Shown here: piece after piece, positions 14,422 to 22,866 of the stretch
Layout: each line of letters starts with the position of its first letter
Numbering within the stretch: position 1 is the stretch's first letter
Source: Coprococcus sp.
GTDB lineage: Bacteria; Bacillota; Clostridia; Lachnospirales; Lachnospiraceae
Reading direction: 5' to 3'
Assembly (NCBI GenBank): GCA_016297495.1
Contig: JAEDGN010000015.1
Coordinates: 1-40,819, forward strand
DNA length: 40,819 nt
The notes under the pieces: generated by a model
The model's input: the letters and a program-made list of their open reading frames with translations, nothing else
Told to the model about the DNA's origin: nothing
Databases searched by the model: none
Made by a program: the position numbers and the translations under genes

Positions 14422-15756
14422 ATGGCAAGATATACAAAAAAGGATATTATTCAGATGGTAGAGGAGAATGATGTTGAATTTATCCGTCTGCAGTTTACAG
14501 ATATTTTTGGTGCATTGAAGAATGTGGCAATCACTGCCAGCCAGATTGAGAAGGTTCTGGATCATGGATGCATGTTTGATGGTTCTTCTATTGAAGGTTT
14601 TGCCAGAATTGAGGAGTCGGATATGTATTTGTTCCCTGATCTGGATACATTTGAAATTTTTCCATGGCGCCCGCAGCAGGGCAAGGTTGCCCGCCTGATC
14701 TGTGATGTCTATAGACCGAATGGAGAACCTTTTGAAGGGGATCCGAGATATATTCTGAAGAGGGTTTTAAATGAAGCCAGAGATATGGGATATACTTTTG
14801 ATGTCGGACCGGAACTTGAGTTTTTCCTTTTCCACACAGATGATTATGGAATGCCGACAACAGTGACCCATGAAAAGGGCGGTTATTTTGATCTGGGACC
14901 GATTGATCTGGGTGAGAATGCCCGCCGTGATATGGTTCTGACTCTGGAGGATATGGGGTTTGAAATCGAGGCTTCCCATCATGAGGTGGCGCCTGCCCAG
15001 CATGAGATCGATTTCAGATATACAGACGCACTTCAGACGGCTGATAATATCGTGACTTTTAAGCTGGTTGTGAAGTCTATCGCAAAGCGTCATGGACTGC
15101 ATGCATCTTTTATGCCGAAACCGGTATATGGCGTTCCGGGTTCAGGCATGCATATCAATATGTCTCTGAATAATCTGGAAGGGAAAAATATTTTCGGGGA
15201 TTCTGAGGATAAGAATGGTCTGAGCAAAGAAGCCTATTATTTTCTTGCAGGCATTTTGAAGCATGCCAAGGGAATGATGGCTTTGACCAATCCGCTGGTG
15301 AATTCCTACAAGCGCCTTGTTCCGGGATATGAAGCACCGGTTCATATTGCATGGTCGTCCATTAACAGAAGCCCGCTGGTACGTATTCCGGCAACCCGTG
15401 GTACAGGCCGTCGTATTGAACTGCGAAGCCCGGATCCGGCTGCCAATCCGTATCTTGTTCTTGCCGCCTGCCTTGCAGCGGGACTGGATGGCTTGAGAGA
15501 TAAGAAGATGCCGATGGCCAATGTGGATAAAAATATTTTCGAGATGACGGCTGCAGAGAAGGCAGCAGCGGGAATCGAGGAACTGCCGCTGAATCTTTAT
15601 GATGCTGTGACAGCAATGGAAGCAGATCAATATATCTGCGACGCTCTTGGTGCTCATACCAGCAGTAAATATATCGAGGCCAAGTATGCAGAATGGGATG
15701 AATATCGCAGACAGATTACCGGTTGGGAGATAGATCAGTACTTATATAAGATTTAG
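14422..15756 (+). CDS. glnA: Glutamine synthetase, type I
   Basis: A 444-residue GSI of the short Gram-positive (alpha) type. It makes glutamine from glutamate and ammonia with ATP. Visible signatures are FDGSSIEGFARIEESDMYL near the N-terminus, the ATP-site region KPVYGVPGSGMHINMSL, and NPLVNSYKRLVPGYEAPVHIAWSSINRSPLVRIP. The adenylylation-loop insertion of beta-type enzymes is absent, so control is likely by feedback or regulators. I chose ATG 14422 (SD AAAGGAG, 7-base gap) over a TTG six bases upstream. An ANTAR regulator follows 41 bp later and shares the terminator at 16381. CarA, PurF and GatA nearby all consume glutamine. Confidence 0.97.
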   Translation: MARYTKKDIIQMVEENDVEFIRLQFTDIFGALKNVAITASQIEKVLDHGCMFDGSSIEGFARIEESDMYLFPDLDTFEIFPWRPQQGKVARLICDVYRPNGEPFEGDPRYILKRVLNEARDMGYTFDVGPELEFFLFHTDDYGMPTTVTHEKGGYFDLGPIDLGENARRDMVLTLEDMGFEIEASHHEVAPAQHEIDFRYTDALQTADNIVTFKLVVKSIAKRHGLHASFMPKPVYGVPGSGMHINMSLNNLEGKNIFGDSEDKNGLSKEAYYFLAGILKHAKGMMALTNPLVNSYKRLVPGYEAPVHIAWSSINRSPLVRIPATRGTGRRIELRSPDPAANPYLVLAACLAAGLDGLRDKKMPMANVDKNIFEMTAAEKAAAGIEELPLNLYDAVTAMEADQYICDALGAHTSSKYIEAKYAEWDEYRRQITGWEIDQYLYKI

Positions 15757-15797
15757 GCGGACCACTTCCTGGGAGTACAATATGGAGGTGGAACATA

Positions 15798-16355
15798 GTG
15801 GTTAATATTATCGTCGTTTTTTCAAATCAGAAGGATGGGGTGAATATCCGTAATCTTCTGGTACGGCACGGCCATTCGGTTGTGGCGGTCTGTACAAGCG
15901 GCGCAACGGTCAGCCAGACGATTGACCAGATGGAGGGTTCTGATGGCATTGTTGTCTCGGGATTCCGTTATCAGGATATGACTTACAGCAATCTTCTGGC
16001 AGATTTACCCGATACCTGGCAGATGGTGGTTATGGCATCTCCGGGAAATCTCAGCCGGATTTATGAATATAATGTTATTAAAGTATCAATGCCGGTCAAA
16101 GCCTACGATTTGTTTACGACATTGCAGGCTATTGAGATCACCATCATGCGAAAGAGGAAAAAACGCAGGGAAAAACCGAAAGAACGCTCTTCGGCTGAGA
16201 GAGTCCTTCTGGAACATGCCAAGAGCCTTTTGATGGAAACGAAGAACATGACAGAGGTGGAAGCGCATCGTTACATACAGAAGTGCAGTATGAATAATGG
16301 GACTAATCTTGTGGAAACAGCACAGATGGTGATTGAAATTTATTCACAGGCATAG
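15798..16355 (+). CDS. ANTAR-domain antitermination regulator downstream of glnA
   Basis: A 185-residue protein beginning with GTG (SD GGAGG about 9 bases upstream). The N-terminal ~120 residues have a receiver-like fold, but the usual receiver acidic pair and phospho-Asp are not evident (VVFSNQKDGVNIR, then GIVVSGFRYQDM where the phospho-site strand should end), so it is probably a pseudo-receiver. After a basic linker (RKRKKRREKPKERSS) comes a C-terminal ANTAR domain (~130-185: LLEHAKSLLMETKNMTEVEAHRYIQKCSMNNGTNLVETAQMVI), an RNA-binding module that prevents termination at paired hairpins. Like AmiR/NasT/EutV proteins it may tune nitrogen genes. The position after glnA suggests nitrogen control; the RNA target was not found here. 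Confidence 0.85.
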   Translation: MVNIIVVFSNQKDGVNIRNLLVRHGHSVVAVCTSGATVSQTIDQMEGSDGIVVSGFRYQDMTYSNLLADLPDTWQMVVMASPGNLSRIYEYNVIKVSMPVKAYDLFTTLQAIEITIMRKRKKRREKPKERSSAERVLLEHAKSLLMETKNMTEVEAHRYIQKCSMNNGTNLVETAQMVIEIYSQA

Positions 16356-16380
16356 CGCACCGACACATTACTGTATAAGA

Positions 16381-16424
16381 AGAACTGTTGTTATTTAATC
16401 AATTAATAATGGCAGTTCTTTTTA
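16381..16424 (+). terminator. Terminator of the glnA-ANTAR operon
   Basis: AGAACTG (16381-16387) pairs with CAGTTCT (16413-16419), followed by T residues to 16423. The loop contains a further AT-rich pairing. It lies 26 bp after the ANTAR gene. Confidence 0.75.
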
Positions 16425-16483
16425 TTATAAGAAAAACTTATCAATAGTTGCTGTAATCAGAATGAGTAAATTAACCAAAACAG

Positions 16484-16513
16484 TTGTAAAATACTGGCAG
16501 TTTCCGCTATAAT
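16484..16513 (+). promoter_or_regulatory. Sigma-A promoter of the PurF-like gene
   Basis: TTGTAA (16484-16489), 18-bp spacer, perfect TATAAT (16508-16513), 60 bp before the gene. The PurF-like gene is therefore its own unit, not part of the glnA operon. Confidence 0.72.
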
Positions 16514-16573
16514 AAAATCAATTTATATAAAAGGTTTTATTAACCATTATAAATAATTATGGAGGAAATAGGA

Positions 16574-17977
16574 ATGGGCGGCTTTTTTGGTGTGGCATCA
16601 AAGGAAAATTGTACTTTTGATTTGTTTTTCGGAACAGATTATCATTCCCATTTGGGAACAAGGCGTGCCGGTATGGCTGTTTACGGAGAAAACGGCTTTA
16701 GTAAATCGATACATAATATAGAAAATTCACCTTTTAGAACAAAGTTTGACAAAGAACTGGATGAATTACAGGGAAACTATGGTATAGGCTGTATTTCTGA
16801 TTTTGAAGCTCAGCCGAATCTGGTTCGTTCCCATCACGGCACATTTGCCATTACAACAGTCGGCAAGATTAATAATGCGAAGGAAATTGTTGACAGGATT
16901 TTGAAAGACCGTGTACATTTTTTTGAGATGAGCAATGGCGAGATCAATCCGACAGAACTTGTGGCGGCGATGATCAATCAGAAGGATAATATGATCGAGG
17001 GTATCCAATATGCGTTGGAGACAGTGGATGGTTCGTTGTCCATGCTGATTCTGACACCGAAGGGTATCTATGCAGCCAGAGATAAAATGGGACGCACACC
17101 GGTGGTTCTTGGAAAAAAGGATGGTGCCAGATGTGCCTGCTTTGAAAGTTTCTCCTTCCTGAACCTCGGTTATCAGCAGGACCGTGAACTGGGACCTGGA
17201 GAAATAGTTGTTTTTGATGAGAACAGTGTACGTACCCTTGCAGCACCTGGTGATAAAATGAAGATCTGTACATTCCTCTGGGTATACTATGGCTATCCGT
17301 CTGCATCCTATGAGGGGGTCAATGTGGAGCAGATGCGTTATAACTGCGGCAGACTTCTGGCAAGAAGGGATAATGCGGATGTGGATGTTGTGGCCGGTGT
17401 TCCGGATTCGGGAACTGCCCATGCTGTTGGCTATGCCAATGAGACGGGGATTCCGTTTTCAAGACCTTTTATCAAATATACACCGACATGGCCGCGTTCT
17501 TTCATGCCGACTATTCAGACAAAGCGTGATCTGATCGCTCATATGAAGCTGATTCCGGTTCATGATCTGATCAGGGATAAAAAGCTGCTGCTGATCGATG
17601 ATTCCATCGTGCGTGGTACCCAGCTTCGGGAAACAACGGAATTTCTGTACGAAAGCGGTGCAAAAGAGGTGCATATCCGTCCGGCATGTCCACCGCTGCT
17701 TTTTGGATGTAAATATCTGAATTTCTCCAGATCTACATCAGAGATGGAATTGATCGCGCGGAAGGTGATCAATGAGCTGGAGGATGGCGAAGTGACAAAG
17801 GAGATTTTGCAGGAATATGCGGATCCTGATTCTGAGAAATACCAGAAGATGGTCGATGCCATCTGTGAAAAGCTGAATTTTACTTCTCTGAAATATCACC
17901 GTCTGGATGATATGCTGGAATCTGTGGGCATTGATCCTGATAAATTGTGTACCTATTGCTGGGATGGCAGGGAATAA
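16574..17977 (+). CDS. PurF-like amidophosphoribosyltransferase paralogue lacking the catalytic Cys
   Basis: A 467-residue homologue of glutamine-PRPP amidotransferase. I chose ATG 16574 because GGAGG (16561-16565) sits 8 bases before it; the ATG at 16559 contains that SD. The protein begins MGGFFGVAS where PurF, after propeptide removal, begins CGVFG, so the N-terminal nucleophile is Gly. Other glutaminase residues are also gone: HRGQES becomes LGTRRAG, RYST is missing, HNGNL becomes TVGKI. By contrast the PRPP motif LLIDDSIVRGTQ is intact, and four Cys aligning with the [4Fe-4S] ligands of Bacillus PurF remain (MKICTF, LLFGCKY, C-terminal CTYC). A true purF lies at 24976. The function is unknown; it may be an ammonia-using phosphoribosyltransferase or a regulator. 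Confidence 0.85.
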   Translation: MGGFFGVASKENCTFDLFFGTDYHSHLGTRRAGMAVYGENGFSKSIHNIENSPFRTKFDKELDELQGNYGIGCISDFEAQPNLVRSHHGTFAITTVGKINNAKEIVDRILKDRVHFFEMSNGEINPTELVAAMINQKDNMIEGIQYALETVDGSLSMLILTPKGIYAARDKMGRTPVVLGKKDGARCACFESFSFLNLGYQQDRELGPGEIVVFDENSVRTLAAPGDKMKICTFLWVYYGYPSASYEGVNVEQMRYNCGRLLARRDNADVDVVAGVPDSGTAHAVGYANETGIPFSRPFIKYTPTWPRSFMPTIQTKRDLIAHMKLIPVHDLIRDKKLLLIDDSIVRGTQLRETTEFLYESGAKEVHIRPACPPLLFGCKYLNFSRSTSEMELIARKVINELEDGEVTKEILQEYADPDSEKYQKMVDAICEKLNFTSLKYHRLDDMLESVGIDPDKLCTYCWDGRE

Positions 17978-18001
17978 AAAAACAGAAAATGTATGAATGA
18001 T

Positions 18002-18037
18002 AAAGGCTTCGAATCATATTTTCGGGGTCTTTATTTT
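18002..18037 (+). terminator. Probable terminator after the PurF-like gene
   Basis: AAAGGCTTCGA (18002-18012) can pair along its whole length with TCGGGGTCTTT (18022-18032) if G-U pairs are allowed, followed by ATTTT. Moderate strength. Confidence 0.55.
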
Positions 18038-18070
18038 GACTAAGGAGAAACTGATGTCTATGGGATAACA

Positions 18071-18120
18071 GTTAACTTGGCTATTAAAGAAGTTGACAAT
18101 CAAAGACGATGTGATATACT
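18071..18120 (+). promoter_or_regulatory. bioY promoter with overlapping BirA-like operator
   Basis: Promoter: TTGACA (18093-18098), 16-bp spacer, TATACT (18115-18120) with extended-10 TG at 18112-18113. Operator: GTTAAC (18071-18076), 15 bases, GTTGAC followed by AA (18092-18099). This matches the known Firmicute BirA site layout (GTTAAC half-sites separated by 14-15 bp) with one mismatch. One half covers the -35 box, so a biotin-loaded BirA would block transcription. Confidence 0.72.
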
Positions 18121-18150
18121 ATCTTCAGTACATTGAAGGGAGAAAATGTT

Positions 18151-18714
18151 ATGGAACATTCAATTTCTGGAAAAATATCAGTTAAGAGTATGGTTATGGT
18201 GGGCATGTTTGCCGCTTTTCTGGCGGTTATGTCCCAGATTTCGCTGCCGATGCCGACAGGGGTACCGATCACAATCCAGGTGTTTGCGGTTGCGCTGGTG
18301 GGTGTTGTGCTGGGGTGGAAGCTGGGCCTGGCAGCGGTTGTAGTGTATATTCTTATCGGTGCCGTGGGTGCACCGGTATTTGCCAATTTTCAGGGCGGTA
18401 TCCAGATTATTGCCGGTACAGCCGGCGGCTATATTCTGTCATGGCCAGTGATGACAGCATTATGCGGCATCAGACCCCGGCTTGATAATTCCAGAATGAA
18501 TCTGGCAGTTAATATTGTATTCGCATTAATCGGTCTTGTCATCTGTGAGGGTGTGGGTGCGCTTCAGTGGGCGCTTTTGACGGAAGGAGATCTTCGTGCT
18601 ATTATGATCTATTCTCTTACGGCATTTATACCAAAAGACATTGTTTTGACGGTACTTGCTGTGGTCATAGGCAGACAGGTGCGCAGACTGGTGGAAAGAG
18701 CCGGAGGTATGTAA
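18151..18714 (+). CDS. bioY: Biotin transporter substrate-binding subunit BioY
   Basis: A 187-residue hydrophobic protein with about six membrane helices, the S component of an energy-coupling-factor (ECF) importer for biotin. Family hallmarks are the N-terminal ISLPMPTGVPITIQVFAVALVGVVLGWKLG and the following GAPVFANFQGGIQIIAGTAGGYILSWP. The start is ATG 18151 with SD AAGGGAG 9 bases upstream; an upstream TTG contains that SD. A BirA-like operator overlaps its promoter, which supports biotin as substrate. The ECF ATPases and T protein are not in the window, so it probably uses a shared module. Confidence 0.94.
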   Translation: MEHSISGKISVKSMVMVGMFAAFLAVMSQISLPMPTGVPITIQVFAVALVGVVLGWKLGLAAVVVYILIGAVGAPVFANFQGGIQIIAGTAGGYILSWPVMTALCGIRPRLDNSRMNLAVNIVFALIGLVICEGVGALQWALLTEGDLRAIMIYSLTAFIPKDIVLTVLAVVIGRQVRRLVERAGGM

Positions 18715-18746
18715 AAATAAACAATTGAATCATAACAGCCAAAGGC

Positions 18747-18791
18747 GGCCCCCGTTGTAATGGATATCTGCATTATAAACGAGGGCCTTTT
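18747..18791 (+). terminator. Terminator after bioY
   Basis: A long interrupted stem: GGCCC (18747-18751) with GGGCC (18783-18787), continued inward by CGTT/AACG and TAATG/CATTA pairs, then four T. Confidence 0.8.
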
Positions 18792-18848
18792 ATGCATAAT
18801 AAAATATTGAAAAAACAGAAGATTTTTCTTCTCTATTTTTCTATTATT

Positions 18849-18857
18849 TGCTATACT
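18849..18857 (+). promoter_or_regulatory. Extended -10 promoter of gatCAB
   Basis: TGCTATACT (18849-18857) is a good extended -10 element with a poor -35, about 100 bp before gatC. The leader then holds a 7-bp hairpin, ATATGCT (18913-18919) with AGCATAT (18927-18933), just before the gatC ribosome site. Confidence 0.5.
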
Positions 18858-18964
18858 ATTTACCGTATATTAAAGCAGATGTTTAACAGTATATCGTATT
18901 AAAGTGTTTGATGATATGCTGAAGATAAGCATATAAAGACTAATAACAAACAGGAGGTATAAGA

Positions 18965-19252
18965 ATGGCGATTACGGATGCAACGATAGAATATGTTGCC
19001 GCTCTGGCAAAGCTTGACTTGACCGATGAGGAGAAAGAGCGGGCAAAAGTGGATCTTGGCAATATTATTGGTTATGTGGATACAATGAACCGGCTGGATA
19101 CAACAGGTATTGAGCCGATGTCTCATGTGTTTGCCTATAACAATGTTTTCAGGGAAGATGTCGTGACCAACGGGCCGGACAGGGAGAATATACTGGCCAA
19201 TGCGCCGGAGGAGAAGGACGGCGGTTTCAAGGTGCCGAGAACGGTAGAATAG
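18965..19252 (+). CDS. gatC: Asp-tRNA(Asn)/Glu-tRNA(Gln) amidotransferase subunit C
   Basis: A 95-residue GatC, which wraps around GatA and GatB to stabilise the heterotrimer. The family's N-terminal pattern is clear (IEYVAALAKLDLTDEEKERAKVDLGNIIGYVDTMNRLDTTGIEPMSHVF), as is the C-terminal FKVPRTVE. SD AGGAGG is 7 bases before the ATG. It is the first gene of gatCAB, 10 bp before gatA. The complex makes Gln-tRNA(Gln) and/or Asn-tRNA(Asn) from misacylated tRNA in organisms that lack the direct synthetase. Confidence 0.96.
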   Translation: MAITDATIEYVAALAKLDLTDEEKERAKVDLGNIIGYVDTMNRLDTTGIEPMSHVFAYNNVFREDVVTNGPDRENILANAPEEKDGGFKVPRTVE

Positions 19253-19262
19253 GAGAGAATAT

Positions 19263-20741
19263 ATGGATATTACATCATTATCTGCCCTTGAACTGGGGAA
19301 GAAGATCAAAGCCGGTGAGGTGACAGTTGAGGAAGCTGTCCGGGCCCAGCTTGATAAAATAAAAGCGCGTGATTCGGTTTATAACTGCTATGTGACGGTG
19401 ATGGAGGAGGAAGCTCTTAAACGGGCGGCAATTGTTCAGAAGAAGATCGATGCCGGTGAGCTGGATGATTCACCGCTGGCCGGTGTGCCGGTGGCAATCA
19501 AGGACAATATATGTACAAAAGGTGTGCTGACCAGCTGCAGCTCCAAAATTATGAGTAATTTTCTGCCGCCTTATGACGCGACGGTTATAGAGAGACTGGA
19601 AGCTGCCGGCGCAGTCGTCATCGGTAAGGTCAATATGGATGAATTTGCCATGGGAAGTACCACAGAAACATCCTACTATGGACCAACGAAGAATCCGTGG
19701 GATACGGACCGTGTGCCGGGGGGCTCATCAGGCGGTGCGGCTGCTGCTGTTGCTGCAGAGGAAGCCTGGTATGCCCTTGGCTCCGATACGGGCGGATCTA
19801 TTCGACAGCCAAGCTCTTTCTGTGGTGTGACAGGTATCAAACCGACCTATGGAAGCGTATCCCGGTATGGCTTGATTGCCTATGCGTCATCCCTGGATCA
19901 GATTGGGCCGATTGCCAGAAATGTATCTGACTGTGCGGCTGTTCTTGAAACGATTGCTGCTTATGATGCCAAAGACAGTACCAGTGTTCAGATGGAGGAT
20001 TACCATTTTACTGAGGCCCTGGTGGATGATGTGAAGGGGCTTCGTATCGGTATTCCGAAGGGGTATCTGGGCGAAGGTCTGGACCCGGAAGTAAAGGAAG
20101 CCGTTCTGGCTGCAGCAAAAACTCTGGAAGCAAAAGGCGCCAGTGTGGAAATGTTTGACATGGATATGGTGGATTATGCCATACCGGCTTATTATGTTAT
20201 TGCTTCTGCAGAGGCCAGCTCCAATCTGTCGAGATTTGATGGGGTGAAATACGGATACAGGACACCGGATTTTGAGGATCTGCAGGATGTCTATAAGAAG
20301 ACGAGGGATGAGGGATTTGGCATGGAGGTCAAGCGGCGTATGATGATCGGTGCCTTTGTCCTGAGTTCCGGTTATTATGATGCCTACTATATCAAAGCGC
20401 TTCAGGTGAAGGCACTGATTAAGAAGGGATTTGATGAGGCATTTGAAAAATATGATATTATTCTCGGACCGACGGCTCCGACTACTGCATTGAAGATGGG
20501 TGAGAATCTTTCTGATCCGCTGAAAATGTATCTGGGTGATATTTATACAGTATCTGTCAATCTGGCCGGTTTACCTGGTATCAGCCTTCCTTGCGGTATT
20601 GACAGTCAGGGACTGCCGATCGGTGTTCAGATGATCGGACAGGCATTTTCCGAGAAAATTTTGATTCGTGCTGCTTACGCATTTGAGCAGACAAGGAATT
20701 ACGAACGCCCTGCATGTGTGAAAGGAGGGGAACAGGCATGA
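19263..20741 (+). CDS. gatA: Glutamyl-tRNA(Gln) amidotransferase subunit A
   Basis: A 492-residue amidase-signature enzyme that releases ammonia from glutamine for GatB. The Ser-cisSer-Lys triad is visible: K80 in GVPVAIKDNIC, the Ser pair at 155-156 in PGGSSGGAAAAVA, and S179 in GSDTGGSIRQPSSFCG. These positions are within one residue of the characterised Staphylococcus aureus GatA. Length is typical. The SD is GGAGAG before ATG 19263. Its stop overlaps the gatB start (ATGA), indicating coupled translation. Confidence 0.97.
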   Translation: MDITSLSALELGKKIKAGEVTVEEAVRAQLDKIKARDSVYNCYVTVMEEEALKRAAIVQKKIDAGELDDSPLAGVPVAIKDNICTKGVLTSCSSKIMSNFLPPYDATVIERLEAAGAVVIGKVNMDEFAMGSTTETSYYGPTKNPWDTDRVPGGSSGGAAAAVAAEEAWYALGSDTGGSIRQPSSFCGVTGIKPTYGSVSRYGLIAYASSLDQIGPIARNVSDCAAVLETIAAYDAKDSTSVQMEDYHFTEALVDDVKGLRIGIPKGYLGEGLDPEVKEAVLAAAKTLEAKGASVEMFDMDMVDYAIPAYYVIASAEASSNLSRFDGVKYGYRTPDFEDLQDVYKKTRDEGFGMEVKRRMMIGAFVLSSGYYDAYYIKALQVKALIKKGFDEAFEKYDIILGPTAPTTALKMGENLSDPLKMYLGDIYTVSVNLAGLPGISLPCGIDSQGLPIGVQMIGQAFSEKILIRAAYAFEQTRNYERPACVKGGEQA

Positions 20742-22171
20742 GAGAATACGAAACAGTCATTGGTCTGGAAGTCCACTGTGAGCTGGCTACAAAGACAAAG
20801 ATTTTCTGCGGCTGTACCACTGAATTTGGGGGAGAACCCAATACCCATGTCTGCCCGGTCTGTGCGGGTATGCCGGGAACATTGCCGGTATTGAATAAAC
20901 AGGTGGTGGAATATGCTCTGGCAGCAGGAATTGCTTTGAATTGTGATATTACACAGCACTGCAAATTTGACAGGAAGAACTATTTTTATCCCGATCTGCC
21001 GAAGGCCTATCAGATTTCCCAGCTTTACCTGCCGATTTGCCGCAATGGTCATGTGGACATTGAAGTGGATGGTGTGAAAAAGAGTGTGGGTATTCATGAG
21101 ATTCATATGGAAGAAGATGCGGGTAAGCTGATCCACGATGAATGGGAGGACTGTACCATTGTGGATTATAACCGCTGCGGTGTGCCTCTGATCGAGATCG
21201 TCAGTGAACCGGATATGCGCAGTGCCGATGAGGTTATTGCCTATCTTGAAAAACTGCGTCTGATCCTGCAGTATCTTGGTGTATCGGACTGCAAGATGCA
21301 GGAGGGATCTCTGAGGGCGGATATCAATCTGTCGGTCCGTGAAGTGGGCAGCGAGAAGCTGGGCACCCGTACGGAGATGAAGAATATGAACTCTTTTAAG
21401 GCCATTGCAAGAGCCATCGAAGGGGAGAAAAACCGTCAGATCGAATTGCTGGAGGATGGTAAGGCAGTCATTCAGGAGACGAGAAGATGGGATGACAATA
21501 AATGTGCAAGCTATGCTATGCGTTCCAAAGAGGATGCGCAGGATTATCGTTATTTTCCTGATCCTGATCTGCCGCCGGTATCTATCAGTGATGCGTGGCT
21601 GGTAAGGGTGAGAGCTGCTCAGCCGGAGCTTCGAGATGAGAAATGTACCCGTTATGTAACTGAATATGAGCTGCCGGAATATGACGCGCAGATACTCACA
21701 GCATCAAAGAAGCTGGCGGATATATTTGAAACGACTGTTGCCATCTGCCATAAACCGAAGGAAGTATCCAACTGGCTCATGGTGGAGACGATGCGTTTGC
21801 TGAAGGTCAATGAAATGGATCCGGAAGATTTGAAGTTTTCTCCGGAGAACCTGGCGAAGCTCATTGGTCTGGTGGATGGAGGTGCCATCAATCGTCCGGT
21901 GGCTAAGGAAGTATTTGAAAAAATATTTACAGACAATATTGATCCGGAGATCTATGTGGAGGAAAATGGCCTGAAAATCGAAGCGGACGATGGTGTTCTG
22001 AGAAGTACCATAGAGGGAATCGTTGCAGCCAATCCGCAGTCAGTAGCTGATTATAGGGCGGGCAAGAAAAAAGCCATCGGTTTCCTGGTGGGGCAGACCA
22101 TGAAGGCCATGAAGGGTAAAGCAGATCCGGGTATGGTCAATAAGATCCTTGCAGAGATTTTAAATCAATAA
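20738..22171 (+). CDS. gatB: Asp-tRNA(Asn)/Glu-tRNA(Gln) amidotransferase subunit B
   Basis: A 477-residue GatB, the kinase/transamidase subunit that activates the misacylated tRNA and adds ammonia channelled from GatA. The N-terminal catalytic cradle shows MREYETVIGLEVHCELATKTKIFCGC, PNTHVCPVCAGMPGTLPVLN (zinc-binding Cys set) and EIHMEEDAGKLIHD. The C-terminal helical/YqeY tail (VDGGAINRPVAKEVFEKI to GMVNKILAEILNQ) binds tRNA. I chose ATG 20738, which follows AAGGAGGGG and overlaps the gatA stop by 4 bp, over an upstream ATG at 20714. Confidence 0.97.
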   Translation: MREYETVIGLEVHCELATKTKIFCGCTTEFGGEPNTHVCPVCAGMPGTLPVLNKQVVEYALAAGIALNCDITQHCKFDRKNYFYPDLPKAYQISQLYLPICRNGHVDIEVDGVKKSVGIHEIHMEEDAGKLIHDEWEDCTIVDYNRCGVPLIEIVSEPDMRSADEVIAYLEKLRLILQYLGVSDCKMQEGSLRADINLSVREVGSEKLGTRTEMKNMNSFKAIARAIEGEKNRQIELLEDGKAVIQETRRWDDNKCASYAMRSKEDAQDYRYFPDPDLPPVSISDAWLVRVRAAQPELRDEKCTRYVTEYELPEYDAQILTASKKLADIFETTVAICHKPKEVSNWLMVETMRLLKVNEMDPEDLKFSPENLAKLIGLVDGGAINRPVAKEVFEKIFTDNIDPEIYVEENGLKIEADDGVLRSTIEGIVAANPQSVADYRAGKKKAIGFLVGQTMKAMKGKADPGMVNKILAEILNQ

Positions 22172-22191
22172 AAAAGAAAGCGGGAAGAAGA

Positions 22192-22866
22192 ATGAGCAGA
22201 TTTTTTTCATCGGACAATCCGGTTTTTGGTGCGCTTGATCAGCTGGTTGATCTGGCATGGGTAAGTATCCTGTGGCTCATATTTTCACTGCCGGTGGTGA
22301 CGGCGGGGGCATCGACGACAGCACTCTATTATACAGTAACAAAGGTAATCAGACATCACAGAGGCTATATATGGCGGGAATTCTGGGGCAGTTTTAAATC
22401 CAATTTTAAACAGTCAACGATTATCTGGATTCTGTATGTGATTCTTATGATCATTTTCTGTATAGATATCAAGGTCATGGGGACAATTGGAGGTACAGTT
22501 GCCAATACCCTGCAGTATACATTTCTTATTGGTATGGTGATGGTGACGGCTATACTGTTTTATGCGTTGGCCTACACAGCGAGATTCATTCAGGATGTGA
22601 AACATATTCTGTTCAACAGTGGGTTGATGGCTCTGCGGCATCTTCCAAAGACGCTGCTGCTTTTGATAGTGGCTGCACTGGCAGTACTCAGTATTTATCT
22701 AATGGGCATTGCGTTTATTCTGGCTCCTGCCATAGCTGCAATTCTGGACAGTGTCATACTGGAGAGTATTTTTGTAAATTACATGAGTGAAGAGGACCGG
22801 GAAAAAGAGAATATGAGAAATTATCCGGAACAGTATGAATATGTGAATAGAAAAGATGAAGAGTAA
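22192..22866 (+). CDS. DUF624 / YesL-family membrane protein
   Basis: A 224-residue protein with about five predicted membrane helices (WVSILWLIFSLPVVTAGA, STIIWILYVILMIIFCIDI, YTFLIGMVMVTAILFYALAY, KTLLLLIVAALAVLSIYLMGIAFILAPAIAAI). The N-terminal VDLAWVSILWLIFSLPVVTAGASTTALYYTVTK pattern is typical of DUF624/YesL, a family common in Firmicutes near YesMN-type systems and sugar transporters but with no proven function. The C-terminal tail is charged and cytoplasmic. It follows gatB by 20 bp and abuts the alcohol dehydrogenase gene, so it is probably co-transcribed with gatCAB. Confidence 0.82.
   Translation: MSRFFSSDNPVFGALDQLVDLAWVSILWLIFSLPVVTAGASTTALYYTVTKVIRHHRGYIWREFWGSFKSNFKQSTIIWILYVILMIIFCIDIKVMGTIGGTVANTLQYTFLIGMVMVTAILFYALAYTARFIQDVKHILFNSGLMALRHLPKTLLLLIVAALAVLSIYLMGIAFILAPAIAAILDSVILESIFVNYMSEEDREKENMRNYPEQYEYVNRKDEE

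Noticed and set aside
19639..19930. Short plus-strand frames inside gatA with Cys-rich translations
   Set aside because: They are out-of-frame shadows in an Ala/Gly-rich part of gatA.
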